DNA of 64,000 bases, taken from positions 126,777-190,776 of the forward strand of contig NW_003154745.1 of assembly GCF_000003605.2 (NCBI RefSeq), written 5' to 3'. The position numbers were made by a program, and so were the translations under genes. Under the pieces are notes generated by a model. That model saw only the letters and a list, made by a program, of their open reading frames with translations, ran no database searches and was not told the origin of the DNA. This DNA is from Saccoglossus kowalevskii (lineage: Eukaryota; Hemichordata; Enteropneusta; Harrimaniidae). Below, piece after piece: positions 47,906 through 60,826 of the stretch. Every line of letters starts with the position of its first letter. Positions within the stretch are counted from its first letter, which is position 1.

Positions 47906-49493
47906 GATAATCATGACAGTAGACCAAAAAAAATATTTATCACTGAGTTTTAATTTCCTAATCCAGGACATTTGTATGAGGCATGTATGTTTAAATAACT
48001 GACAGGCAGATTCAGGCTACTAGAAATGCACAGAACATTGTTGAAGTACATGTAGTCCCTCTCCTCCACACAGCAGCAACTATAAAGAAGGGAGTGTAAC
48101 TAAGTTATAATCTTGGTTCACTATCAAATATACCACCATGTTAAAAAAGCATTGCTCACTGAGTTAGAAGGGGCCCACCCACAATTACTGTCTATGCTTG
48201 ACAACGTCGGTAGAATGTTCACAAAAACCTGTCTAGATGAGTTCACTTCATCTGATCATAGATCAACTACCTGTTAACTATATAAACAACTCTGCACTGA
48301 CTTAATTTTCTACCTATTCAAAATGATTCTTTGAAACCAGTCAACAATGCAACATGTGCCAAATATTCATACTACCAAGGTAGTTATCTTTTTACTTGAA
48401 CAATGGTGTTCACTCATGACACAGAGAAAAGTGTCCAACACAAGAAATCTACTATTTTTCCACAAGTCACAAGTCAAATTAAATTTAGGAAAAACAATGC
48501 AGAGACATGGACAAGGGCAGCTAAGCAATGATGCTACATATTTGCTACCTGGAAGTGAGAATTCTTCACTTGGCTATTTTATGTGCCCTTTTGTACGGGT
48601 CTGTTGATTAGAAGGACGGTGACAATTGTTATTGTCATGTTTTGTCAAAAACATAGACTTGGTATGATGCCTACTGCTGGAAGTAGCTGTTGCCATAGTG
48701 AATGTATTGAAATAGTTACTATTGAGGAAATTGAAATAAGAACCACGAAAAAAAACGGCTCAAAAATCCTCATCGCTTGAATAGGAGTATTATCATGTTT
48801 ACATTTACTAACCAGATAACAAATCAACAGTTAAAACTATACTCGAAGAAAATGTACAACTAAAAAAATCGACAGGTCGCGTCAACTACGGTGTTGATTT
48901 ACTTAACGGTAACGTCGAATAATAGCGGCCAAAACAGCATGGAAATAATTAGAAGCCTAGAGTAAACACTGACTACCAGTGTTGAAATAGCATATACTGA
49001 CATGAGATCAATATCGCGGTATATTGTACAACTAACAATACAGGGCAAATTGGGAAAGAAAAGACTGTTCGTTGTCGAACATACAGTTTCCATGGAAGTG
49101 GGTGGAGTGAGTGGAACTTTAAATCTCACTATGGATGATCTGAATGCCACGAGTTAAAAGTAGGAAAACATGTTTGATTGTTTCACCGGATTATAACTAG
49201 AATAATGTAACTGACTGGAAACGTGATGTAGAACTCAATGAAAAAGTTGATATTGTTGCTAGCTAAAACTTTACGTAGTATGACAGAGTAACATAACTTG
49301 TTAATGGAAGTCTCCGTCGCATAAAATTTTACATCCTCCACTGACTGGATAACAATCTTTAAGCAGTCGTAAAAATAACTCACATTAGTAAAAACTCTTT
49401 AAACAGTGTAAAATAATCACACTCGTCAACTTTGGTCTAAAAGTGGAACACAACATAAATAAAAATTTAAAATAAAAAAAATAGTGAACTTAC
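47906..49493. other. Intron 1 of the minus-strand gene, 5' part
   Basis: Becomes less AT-rich toward exon 1. Minus-strand ORFs at 48899-49150 and 49183-49383 are open but have neither motif nor fitting splice sites, and may be chance in a promoter-proximal intron. Confidence 0.4.
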
Positions 49494-49546
49494 GTTTTGC
49501 TGGGTGGCTCTGCAGCTGTATAGTGTGTGTAGTTGAAACTGCTCAT
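49494..49546 (-). CDS. First coding exon of an unidentified minus-strand gene
   Basis: Read on the minus strand, an ATG at 49546 opens a 17-codon exon (MSSFNYTHYTAAEPPSK) plus two bases. It ends exactly at a strong splice donor, GTAAGT. The joined codon AC|A is completed by the first base of the exon at 44475, and that frame stays open for 26 more codons, which is the main support for the call. The protein start is rich in Ser, Thr and Tyr, with no signal peptide or membrane segment. The less AT-rich DNA just upstream (49547-50700) fits a promoter or 5' UTR. I do not recognise the family. The intron to the next exon is about 5 kb. This is either the true translation start or an internal exon containing an in-frame Met; the first is more likely because the region upstream is promoter-like. 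Confidence 0.55.
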
Positions 49547-50181
49547 ATCTTCAACTTTCTAGCTACTTCATTTTAAAATAATATATAAAAACAAAAAAAA
49601 AACTATCTAACTCGCCAAAAACTGAAAATGTATTTTTCCGATTGGTCCAGTAAAATTATAAAATATTGCAAACGTGGTATCCAAGCAAATCCTTCCAGCT
49701 TTTCCTGCTGTACAGCGGACTGTCGTTTGTCAAGTTTGTTCAGTGCTAATCAGTTCCGGTTTCTGCCACAAACGACTATGTCACAGAAAAAACATAGTTA
49801 ATCACGCAAAAAGAACACCAGAAATGTCTCCATGGAAATACATCAAGTATCTTGTATTTCAGAGCATCAATACGTCCGGTAAAACTGAATCCCCAAATCC
49901 ACTGCAGGGTACCAGAGTGAACGGCGCAGAATTTTCTTATCCGCGCAGACGATACTCAAATTTCAGATATTTAACTTCAGTTAAACAATAATATAATTCT
50001 TCGATAGTCACAACGAAATGCCCAGAATGATGATCACAATCCGCAATTAATCAGCGAAGCGACATGGAGAACTTTAGCGGATAACTGGACTGGTGAGCAC
50101 GGATTTCTCGCACACCTTTCCCTTGCCTGCGTTCGAGCGACAACGACTGCGATGCACAGACCGCAATTATTTCCTTCCAAA

Positions 50182-50304
50182 ATGGCTGATTGGGGCACGA
50201 TTCGTCACATAGACGGCCTACTAAGTTGGCAAGCATATATCGCGGTTTCGTACTCTCAAATGGCCGAGAAGCAGAGGAAACTCGAAGCGTTTTGTCAAGG
50301 GTGA
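50182..50304 (+). CDS. Short plus-strand ORF with good start context (hypothetical)
   Basis: The ATG is preceded by CCAAA and followed by G, then 40 codons beginning MADWGTIRHIDGLLSWQAYI and ending EAFCQG before TGA. The last bases AGG|GTGAAA could instead be a splice donor, making this a first coding exon of a plus-strand gene divergent from the gene starting at 49546. The composition looks protein-like. There is no signal peptide and no known motif. I found no convincing next exon on the plus strand. Two minus-strand ORFs overlap it and could equally be the shadow or the real feature, so this stays tentative. Confidence 0.25.
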   Translation: MADWGTIRHIDGLLSWQAYIAVSYSQMAEKQRKLEAFCQG

Positions 50305-50524
50305 AAAGCCGCCTTCACATGCACAGGCACTAGCAAACCTGTTGTAAAGAAGATTGGAACAGAGTTCATGACCACAGTCACGTGATTGTTTTAAGCGAAT
50401 CAAAACATAGCTATTGTGCCCAGTCACTCACTGCATTCGTTCAGAACACATATTCAGTATCATGAAGATCGTTCGCTCATTTTATTAGATTTGACAGTAA
50501 ACAAACGCAATGTCGTAAACCACC

Positions 50525-50641
50525 ATGGGAAACAAGTTACCTGATCATTGTGTACCTAGTTTCAGAAAATACGATGAAAAACGGCTATTTCCTCTTCTGT
50601 GTTCTAAGAACGCTGTGTTGTCATGGTTATGGCGCCGCTGA
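50525..50641 (+). CDS. Short plus-strand ORF with CCACCATGG start (hypothetical)
   Basis: A start codon in the context CCACCATGG, an excellent match to the animal consensus, opens 38 codons reading MGNKLPDHCVPSFRKYDEKR and ending LSWLWRR before TGA. A glycine at position 2 is compatible with N-myristoylation, but the residue at position 6 is not the favoured Ser or Thr. It could be a small ORF in a 5' UTR, a first exon or chance. It lies in the CpG-bearing stretch upstream of the minus-strand gene. There is no family match. Confidence 0.2.
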   Translation: MGNKLPDHCVPSFRKYDEKRLFPLLCSKNAVLSWLWRR

Positions 50642-50963
50642 GTTCAACACAACAACCCACATACCACCGATTAATACGACCGATTGCGGAACTAAAGAGA
50701 AAAAATCGCAATAAACACATTTGATGAATGAATAATTAATACCCATTTTTATCTTTCTGTGTTGTTGTGATTATTTATCCATGACTTGGCAGTAAAAAAT
50801 GGCAGTCATTAAACATAATTGTAGCATTTTTCCCCCGGATTTTGCCTAAACATGGCTTACGGTGTGGACTTCGTTTTCGTCTACACTTGAAAGAACTTTG
50901 TATGGGTTTTTATATGGTGAAATGATACAGATTTATACTGACAATATCACAATTCTAACAACA

Positions 50964-50991
50964 GTAACAACAACAACAACAACAACAACAA
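50964..50991 (+). repeat. Short ACA microsatellite
   Basis: About nine ACA units, translated as poly-Thr in the overlapping ORF, which I do not accept as a gene. Confidence 0.9.
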
Positions 50992-51159
50992 AAACAAAAA
51001 CTTTGAACTTCCAGTGGTCTGGTCTGGTACATGTTTTATACGATCAACCATACACTGGATTGAGATGGTCGCAGTGATTCTATTGTTTTCAACGGTGTGT
51101 GTGTAAATCGTAACTGCGTGTTCAACTGACTACACGAAAACTGAATGACGGCTTAAATA

Positions 51160-51487
51160 TTTTGTAACATTATAATGTCTCAATTTAACAATGATACTTT
51201 TACCAAAAAAATCTTAGTTGATGCCATGGAGAGTAGAAAGAAGTATACAGATAATATTTTTCCAGTGTACTTCTTATATTTTATTTTTCATATTTTTTTG
51301 CTACTTTTAGATGTTTTTGTTGTTCTTATATTTTGTTATCTTAGTTCATGTAACTTAGTTTCTTTTTGTCTATCAAAAGTTTTTTCATTAGTCTTTGAGT
51401 GAAATGTATTTTTATTTGGTGCAGCTCCTAATTTACATAGTGAGCCCCTGTTACAAAAGTGAAGCAATAAATAACTAAATAAACAAT
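51160..51487 (+). mobile_element. Possible retroelement 3' end with AATA/CTAA tail
   Basis: An ORF starting MSQFNNDTFTKKILVDAMES (51175) soon becomes a hydrophobic run from T-rich DNA. The stretch ends GAGCCCCTGTTAC, then AATAAATAACTAAATAAAC. The tail resembles a truncated LINE 3' end, but no diagnostic protein motif is visible. Confidence 0.3.
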
Positions 51488-52137
51488 CTAACTTCAATTT
51501 TTTATTTGTTTATTTATTTGATCTGCATTAATAAATACTAATGATAATATGTACAAATGCAGCAGAATTTGTACGGACGTTGAGTTCAACTTCAACTCCA
51601 AGTTTAAAATCAATTACACAGTTTCAGATTAGTCCAGTCTTTATATTTGTTTGCATATCCAGCGAGGTGTGATTTGGTTTATACTGTCGTAGCCAGCGAT
51701 GGGTTTAAGGGAGACGTACCCAGTGCGCGCCCTCTATAGAGGTGATATATAATAGATGATATTTGTTAATCGTTGTACACAGTAACTATTTGAAATAATA
51801 TCATGTTAGACACATGATCCAGGGCTCAATTTTTGTATATATGTACAAATATGATGCTGATTAATTCAAAGCATGAAGTCTTCCGTTGTATCTCTCTACA
51901 CTCATGAGTTGTTCTACGTTGCGCATGCTCTAAAGTATCCATGTCGACTAAACACATTTGCATGCAAAATGTATTTTCATTTATCTAACCAGTGATTTAT
52001 AAAGTAGGTATACACAAATTTCTTGACATGAACTTGATATATGGCTCAAGCTGACACAGCCAAGAGTACGATTTGCAGTGGAAATGATACCATTTACATG
52101 TTCTGTCAGATAATAAAAGCTCTTTGTTCTATCCCAG

Positions 52138-52139
52138 AT

Positions 52140-52218
<79 letters not shown>

Positions 52219-52220
52219 TT
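52138..52220 (+). repeat. TTTA microsatellite, about 80 bp
   Basis: About 20 uninterrupted TTTA units; the FIYL-repeat ORF through it is an artefact. Confidence 0.95.
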
Positions 52221-52328
52221 ATTCATTTATGGAAAAATAAATAAGTTTTATGTGGTGTTGTCTCTTCCAAATATATCTTTTGAGACTTAGATTTCATTTA
52301 CGTATCACGCTTCGTGTCGTTGTAGCAG

Positions 52329-52937
<609 letters not shown>

Positions 52938-53889
52938 AATGACTCACAGTCCCTCTATCCTCTAGATTTTCGGCCATAGAACTTTCACCATTAAACATTT
53001 CTTTTCAGACTGTAGTTTTAAAACATACCGATTAAATTCGTTATGCAAATATTAGTCTAGCATGTTTTTTTTTCTTGCACTAATAAATCTTGCGTTACAA
53101 GTACGGCATAAGTACGCACCCTAATTGCTGGAAGGTATGTACACTTTACGGGCTCATTCGTTTATCGCTGGTAGCTAATGTGCTAAATTTAAACAAAAAA
53201 ATCTTCACAGGCCAGTGAATTAAAAACCTAGGGAATGTTTCTGCAACACCATACATATACCAAGTCCAAGTGGTATAAAAAATTAACCAGAGCACCGCGC
53301 CATAGCATTTTATGAAGCTAATCCTACTAAGAAGCGATTAATCAAATTGGTGTTAATCGCCTTAGAATGCATCAGGTCACAAAAACAATGCAATCTACTA
53401 AAACAATTGTTCTTTTTAAAATGAGTTTTAACATGTTATATCCGGAGTTGCGTGAAGACGGATGTTTGTTTCACCCGACAAAATAGGCCATACAATCAAC
53501 TGTTTTCATTTTACAAGTTTCACCACTTCAAAAGTACAGTTGCCAAACCAAGTGCAATTTTGGCGACAAGTAAAGACACTGCATGGACATTGCTTTTTTT
53601 TTTAGCCACGACAGGAAACAGTACTGTACTGTAAGTTTTAATTATGCAATATAACGTCATACAGCAAACATGATTTATATTTTTATTTTTTTATTAGACG
53701 TATAAAATCCTTAGGAAAGGATAAAAAGGGTCTTACAGAAAGAAATTAAAACAAACTACAATCTAAAAAAGAAAACAAAAAATAAAAACTTTTCTAAAAA
53801 AATAAAACAAATCAAAAACAATAAAGACAATTATATTGTTATGTGCAGTGACAGTAGTTTTTCATACGTTTCTTTTCTATATACCTAAA

Positions 53890-54122
<233 letters not shown>

Positions 54123-56014
54123 GCACTGAAACAATTATAGATGTATAGATGTGGCTGTTATTGCTTGTTAGCATTGTAATCAATTTATTGGTATTTGTGT
54201 TGTTGCAATGTATGGGTAAACAAACTCAGCTATTGTATACATTTACCTATTCTATTCTGATTTCCAAATACGTGTATGTTGAATAGCCGTAGAAATACTT
54301 TTCATCATAATATAAATATTTTAATGATTTATAGATTAAGAGTAAGGGCGTGCAAGTTTGATATGCGGCGTAGATCTCGCGGGATCTCACTAACTAGCGA
54401 GTTCCACGCGCGCGTCAATCGAGGGTTTTGTTTAGCGAATTGCATTACGGAACTAATCAGTTCGTTAACAAACTTACTCATTTGCACAATCATTTCTGTA
54501 AATGTAGGCTTGTTTTGTGATTTTGCGATCATCTCGCAATTCGCGTGACTTCGTAGTTGCACCGGTTGCATACCTCCATCTTATAAATCCTTGCTATTGT
54601 TACAGTCCGTCTGTGTATAAGCTTTGCATATTGCTTTTATTTTAAAACAGGAGCTGAAATAAAATTAAATTATTTGAGAACTCGATTAACATTTATTGCT
54701 TCTATCAGTGTTTTTACCCGAGAAGGGTGAATTTTGTATCCCTCTCCTCGGTACTGGGAAATTGGGTATTTTTCAACCGTAATAACATTTACACTTTGAG
54801 CCTGATGTCTAAAATCCTAAGAGTGGATGAGGGGGGACAGAGGCTGCAACGGAGTGCTACATCTGAAGAGTTGAGGACTTTACGCCAATTCGGGACAGAG
54901 ATAAGTTTTTGCGGTCAATTATCCCCTGCCATGCACACCGGTAGATGTAGAAAATACTGACTGATGATAATGTTGTTTCTTGAATTGCTTATATTTCAGC
55001 CTTAATAAACTACGGTCACCGTTACACTAGAAACAAAGCAACGAGCAAACAGGAGTAGGGGTACCAGAACTTGTTTCCATGGAAATAATGACTTGGTGAT
55101 TTCCCACTTAGCGTGGAGACTTACTATGTAACATTTTTTCAATTACAAAATGGACAAAATAAATGCAATTAAATTCATAATTCAGAAATATTTTTGCTTG
55201 TTTTTTAAGTCAAAAAGATTTTTTCAAGGATATGTTTATTCAGCACATCACGTCAGGTCAACTTGAACTCTTCTTCTCTGCCGGTACCACTATCAGAACA
55301 AACAAATTTAGGTAAACATTTTTGTTTAAATGAATTTATTGGCGAATAAAGGCTTGATATTCCAAAGCTATGGCGTCATAAGCACCTCTAATTCTGGTCG
55401 TGGCGATTCATAACACGTAATAATGGACGTCTTTTATTCCCTAAATAAATTCCAGTTACGCAAGAACCATTGTAGTGATACCGACATTGTTAATCCAATG
55501 ACGACCCACATGTTCTTATATTGCCAACACTAGATTAACTTTCTATACTATATCAATATAATTTTTTTTTCCCCAAACAACGCTCCTAATTATTATGATT
55601 CTTGACCATGGAATGACGTCACACTATTCAACTACTAGTATGCCTATGTCATAGTTGAAAAGTCTATGGCGCAATCACGCGCTATCATTTTAACAGAAAA
55701 TAGCGGCGAAACTCGTGAGTGAAACAAAAGAGACTACTCAATGCAAACGTTCTCCATTCAAATTTTAGTTATCAATATATTCATGATCATTTACAATGGT
55801 GTTGACTGAAATCCGGGACTGAAATAAACACGATTTCAGCGATATTATCTTCATTAACATTTCATTCTTCAGTTGTTCGTAAGGTTGTGAAATAGTTTAT
55901 TCATGAACGTTTGCAAATGTCGACCACAAAGTCTGAGAAGTATATACAATGTTTACAAAACGCCAATTAACTGAAAAGATGCTCTTCTCTAGTCAACAGT
56001 TACCCACCATCTCC
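54123..56014. other. No gene recognised; CpG-bearing patches
   Basis: 54340-54560 has clustered CpGs (CTCGCGGGATCTC, CCACGCGCGCG) and mirror ORFs on both strands, suggesting an old element. A palindromic CRE is at 55614-55621 followed by an inverted TTCAACTA/TAGTTGAA pair. Confidence 0.4.
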
Positions 56015-56509
56015 TGTAACAGTCACGGTATGGGAATTGCAGGCTCCACCAACGTCGACTTGAGTAAACATCTATTCCAGCATACGACTTATGTACCACT
56101 TCCGTGTCACTGAGAATGTTCTAGAACCGTACTGTGTCTGGGTGGAATATTCTAGATTTTGTTTAGAAACTGGTTGAATAGGTAATAGAACACTGTAGGA
56201 GACAATAGAAGGTAATGGAACATTCTAGAAATTGGTAGTAAGTTCCAGACTCATTATGTATGCTGATGTAATGGTCTATTTATAGACAGTGTGGGTATAT
56301 ATAGGGGAGTTGTTCAGCACTGTGATCAGATCGGAGGTCTCGTTGAATTGTATTGGAGTTTAAGTATCTAGTTATTGGAGTAGTGGAGTTTTACCGCATT
56401 ATTGTACTTGATGTTTGCAAAGTATAATAATACCAGTACCAGTTGAAACCTCATCTGTTGGCTCCGTGTTCGTATTTTATCATCGCCGCCAGGGAAGTCT
56501 TTCTGTTAC
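56015..56509 (+). mobile_element. Solo-LTR-like sequence with heat-shock-type promoter
   Basis: It begins TGTAACAG and ends CTGTTAC, an inverted pair like LTR termini (the final CA is not conserved). Three matches to the heat-shock element GAAnnTTCnnGAA lie at 56114-56126 (perfect), 56145-56156 (last half-site imperfect) and 56218-56230 (perfect). A TATATATA box follows at 56296-56303, 66 bases after the third. The sequence after the TATA box has no ORF, as expected for R-U5. No gag or pol and no matching LTR are seen in the window, and there is no clear target duplication, so a host heat-shock promoter is the alternative. Confidence 0.45.
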
Positions 56510-58250
56510 TGTTGCCATTTTGGTATTTGAACCATCACACCTATACTAAACCAATTACGGTAATATTACGTTGCGTGTGACACCGACTGAGGTCGAAATT
56601 TGCCCCAAGTTCATGTTCACATATGTCTCAACTCAGGGTAGAGGCAAACCATTTAACTGCGAGGTTAACTAACCCGGTTCGGGACGCAAGTTTCAACAGA
56701 ACCCTTGGTGGCAATCCCACATAAGACGACAGTTTTTTCCAAACCTCCGCCGACCTTTCCCAACTGCTCGTTCGGCCAATACAGATTTTCGGTTGATCTC
56801 AAATTGTCTGCCAGACTTTTTGGATGATGGAAATTGCCCATTTCCTTGCTTTTGATTTGAACACGCAAACCTGTGTGAACCTCAGCCATGCAGTGTGTTC
56901 TCGGGAATTCGCAGTTCCCTCTGACATGCGTTTCGGGTTCTTTGAGGGACGAAGAAGAGTTGCAGCAGTCGTGGTAATGTTTGTTCACAGTGATAACATT
57001 GCAGTGATCAATGACCAGGAGCCGGGGTTGATATGATCGCGTCACCTTCAGTGCGCAAATTACGCAATAAGTCAATGTTATTGTTTGCGTCCAGACTATT
57101 ATCCCAAAAACAAAATGTAAAGTTTCCCGTTATACAAGTAGTTTTATATTTTGTTTTAAAAAGGCATTTAATGTGTGTTTCAATTTTAATTTTGACAAAA
57201 TTATGAGCCCAATAACTTTACAAATGTAATAACTCTTCATTAACAAAAAAGCAAATTTAGAAACTTGGCGTATCCTTTACTTTAGATGTAGGCTTATGTT
57301 GTGGACGCCCTCTATTGGCTACACTAACACTTAGTTTGTAAAACATCGGCAAAGTCTTTTCCCGTTACCTTATCCACGGTTTTTAGTAACCGTGTCTTAT
57401 CGCACTGCTGATATTATCGATTTTGGTCATTATGATTTACCACCGAGCACGATATATACTGAACGCATTTTAATGCAACATTAAGCTTACCCCAAAAAGT
57501 GTTTAAAAACTGCCAGCAAATAAAATAAAGTTTAAAGGGCGGTAGTCGTTGCGCCACGCATGCGCGAAATATATGGGTATCATCAGAGGTAGATTAGTTG
57601 GGGTTAGCAACTCGCATAGTACTGTATGGTGACATCATGTCAAGATCTCATTCAAGTCTCTTCTCGTAGATAGCGAGACTGAGGCTACGACCTTCTGACA
57701 TGACGCATATCAATGTTCAAGGTTTGTAATGAAAAAAATAAACTTTTCTTGTCACTATCATAGTGAAAAATGTAATACATCGAAAATGTACAGAAAATAT
57801 AGTTCTCGTAATCCGTCATATCGTGGGCAGCTATTTTGATCCACCTGGACATCCCAGTATCCTAGTTACCTCGGGCATGCGCATTCGCATTTTTTCTGAG
57901 TTGGAACGCTTATGCAAAGGCGAGATTGTGACGGGATCTTGGTATCATGTCACCGTAGTTACAAACCCCAAGTAATGTACCTCTGGTATCATATAAATAA
58001 AGATGACTGTCGCGCAGATCAACGAGTACAAACTGACACGCTACGAAGCTTTATTTAGGTATTTTCAGGTGGTTAGAAGGTATCGAAGGAGTCACGCCCA
58101 GGTAAAACCTTATGTATATATATACTTGTGATTTCCATGAGAAGAGCGCATTGGATTTATCAACACAAATGTCGCACATGCGCAGCGCGACGACTGCTGC
58201 GCTTTAACAAATGAGAGAAAAATAAAGCCTAAACCAAAGACACTAGAAAA
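56510..58250. other. No gene recognised
   Basis: Less AT-rich in 56580-57060, where a 136-codon minus ORF has no motif. A 65-bp hairpin (ATGTCAAGATC... to ...CCTTCTGACAT) lies at 57637-57705. Confidence 0.4.
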
Positions 58251-58620
58251 GAATCGACTTTGTCTATGTTTTTTGTGGGAATCTTTTTCAGCCAATTTTT
58301 TTCCTTTTAATGAACGTTTAATTAAACTTTTCATTATTTTTTTTGATATCATATTTTTTATTTAAAATTCTACTTGCAAAAGTGTGATTCCTAATTTCTC
58401 CGACGAATTTGGAAAGCGTAAACAATGAACTGGTTTCAAGATGGCAGACCATCGATCGACTTTGTCAAAGTTTTTGTGCCGGCGGGACCAAATTTTCCTT
58501 TTAATTAACGTTTCTGTTATTTTTACTCATGAAGTTCACCGATGTCGTGTTTTTTATTTAAAATACAACGAGCAAAAATTGTGATTTTTAGTTTCTCTGA
58601 GTTGAAAAAGTAACCTAAAC
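58251..58620 (+). repeat. Diverged tandem duplication of about 170 bp
   Basis: Copy 1 (58251-58420) and copy 2 (58458-58620) share ATCGACTTTGTC, TTTTCCTTTTAAT, AACGTTT, TTTTTTATTTAAAAT, TTGTGATTTTTAGTTTCTC and GTAA.CTAAAC-type blocks. Between them lies a core-like TTCAAGATGGCAGACC. Confidence 0.5.
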
Positions 58621-59628
58621 AGCGAATTCCATAGTGTCTTGGCTGTGAATATTTTTTTAAAACATGTTCTCAATCAATTACTACTCTATTTAACGTACCT
58701 CATAAAATTTAAACTTTCAAAAGTATTTTTAATTTAATAAATGTACTAGTCGTAGTTACGCCGATGTACTCCTCTAAATGTTTCGAGGTCGCGTTTTCTC
58801 GCCTTCATTGCCTTCGTGTTATTTTAACTAGGTTCACACAAATCAAAATCAGTGTCATCCCCATCTTCACGTGTCCAATTATTGTCAGAAAATTTTCAAA
58901 AACATCTGCAAATGCGATGTCGTAACTTTCTGGAAATTCAATAACATTCGAAGAAGCCATATTGAAAACAAGCTGTACCAATGATTTACATAATAACGAA
59001 CAGGCCACACAGCAATCGAACACGCAGTTCGCGGGAAGTGGCCTAATTTACATATTCTCAAATTACTCTCGTTAACGCAAATCACGCTAATCGGAAGGTT
59101 TCGTAGAAGTGCAAATAAACAATCCGAGATAAGACGTGATTTAATTTAATTGGATTAAAGATTGAATAAATCCCAACAGACACTACATCTAACAACAGAC
59201 CGAGTATGAGGGCATACTTCAATTACGTCAGCTGTTAAGACTTGTGTTTATAGCTTTGTTTATTTAACGGGAACCCCTGTTCTTTGGGCAGCTCTTGGTT
59301 AGATACTTCAAAACTGGTTGCTTTTCTGAGAATATTGAATATCGAGTAGAATGCCAGACAAATTTATTTACATCCATTTTGTAGGAGTTTGAGCTGACTT
59401 AACATGTGTTTTTCTGGCCAGAATTCTGTTACATACATGTGGTTTTAACTAATTAAAACAATATTTTAATCTTTGTAACATTTTTTGGAGAAATTCACCA
59501 AAACACTATTGAACATTGTAGCCTATGGAGTTCCGATTAGATGGCACAGTATAATACTACTTCATCTGACCAATTACCCTGATTACATATGAACTACAGA
59601 GGGCGCTATTGCATCACAAAGCTATGTG
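58621..59628. other. No gene recognised
   Basis: AT-rich; overlapping minus ORFs at 58805-59085 lack any motif. Confidence 0.45.
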
Positions 59629-60435
59629 TATCCTCGGGGGCGGAGCTACGTCACAGACTTGGCTGGTTCCCGCCTCAAGTGTCATGGCGTACCAAGCCAC
59701 AAGAGGCCGGTAACTAGTAACGGTTCCGGCATTCTGATTGGTACACCACTTTCTCGTTGCTTGTTCCATTTCCCTTAGTTACCTGACGTCAGCGCTTACG
59801 CTCGTGGCCGTTCAGGGGTTTCCTTTTGCTTTCGAAAGTTGGGCGAATAAAAAGAATTGTTTCTTTTGTTATAAATTTGCACAGAACCACAGTCCCTCTA
59901 TGACAGAACATATCAAATCTGTAAATCTAAGCAGGCAGTATGTATGAGGATGGCTTTATTGTAGCATTACAGACACGTTTACGCAAAACGGAACTTGGAA
60001 TGTTTTCAAATTACGTCACCCAGTCGCGTTCCTTCCGGCCGGAAAACCGGCCCAAATGGAACAATATGGCGATTACTAGTTACCTGCGTCCTACCTGCCA
60101 TTCGCAAAGGACGCCGGGAACCAGCGAACGTCACAGACGTTCCACGTTGCTAAGACGCGCACCACTGTACCATGCATTTCTATGGGCTCTGTGCGCGCTG
60201 CTGTGGAACGCCGGTCGAGCCGGTGAAAATTCGAGAAAACAATACAAACTCAACTTTGAAGTAATCCATAACAATCAAATTTATATATGTTACACACGTA
60301 GGGCTAATCTTGTTGCACTGTTCAGAGTCTCAACAATCACCCCAAAGTACCGTTTTCTGCGAGTTTTGGGCCTTTGTTTTCACCGCAGCGGGTTGCCAGG
60401 CGGTGAAAATGCCCGGATGTCCGCCCCCGAGGATA
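59629..60435. mobile_element. CpG-rich TIR element (about 0.8 kb)
   Basis: The termini TATCCTCGGGGGCGG and its exact inverse (60421-60435) are extended outward by TATGTG and CACATA. A second inner inverted pair includes GGTAACTAGTAA. The GC-rich interior gives a 169-codon ORF (59940-60449) that crosses one arm and looks non-biological. A CpG-island promoter is the main alternative. Confidence 0.6.
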
Positions 60436-60720
60436 AACACATAACTTGACTTGTCATTGCATTGACTTGTAAAAACACTACACATATTAACGTGTACGAA
60501 GGGCAATAAAATTGGGCAAGGGGTCACCCTTCAAACTTCCACTAAAGAACATGGCAGAAAGTGGGCTTTCAAACTTGTAAATGGAGACAGGATGAAGTTC
60601 TTTGCCCAAAAGTGGGGTGAAAACTGACCAGAATAGGAAATAGGTTGGGGATGGTTGGTGGGTTAGCTGTCAAAAATGTTAACGTAAATGAGTCGCATAA
60701 AAGAATGAATGAGACAATTC

Positions 60721-60826
60721 ATGAATGGACTAAACCAAAGAAGACATGCTATACAAGATAGCACTGATTGGCTAACAGAATGACAGTGATTGGCTCAAAA
60801 AGGGGACCTGTAAATGGTCACTGTGT
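60721..60826 (+). repeat. Repeat with two ATTGG boxes, copy 1
   Basis: Matches 63219-63322: ATGGACTAAACCAAAGAAG, CATGCTATACAAGATAGCAC, TGATTGGCTAACAGAATGAC, AGTGATTGGCTCAAAAAG. The two inverted CCAAT boxes are about 25 bp apart. Confidence 0.6.

Larger units (their letters stand above)
49547..50700. promoter_or_regulatory. Less AT-rich, promoter-like region upstream of the minus-strand gene
   Basis: Base composition shifts from strongly AT-rich DNA to sequence with many CpGs directly upstream of the ATG at 49546. The stretch contains unspliced-looking short ORFs on both strands and no repeat that I recognise. No single TATA box or initiator could be assigned. It could hold the 5' UTR of the minus-strand gene and might be bidirectional, because two plus-strand ORFs (50182 and 50525) have good start contexts. 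This is an inference from composition and position only. Confidence 0.3.

Noticed and set aside
56665-57075. 136-codon minus ORF in less AT-rich DNA
   Set aside because: Cys/His-bearing but with no recognisable spacing or family, and no splice context. It could not be linked to the LTR-like sequence as gag.
59940-60449. 169-codon plus ORF
   Set aside because: It crosses the right terminal repeat of the CpG-rich TIR element; the open length follows from few AT-rich stops. No motif.
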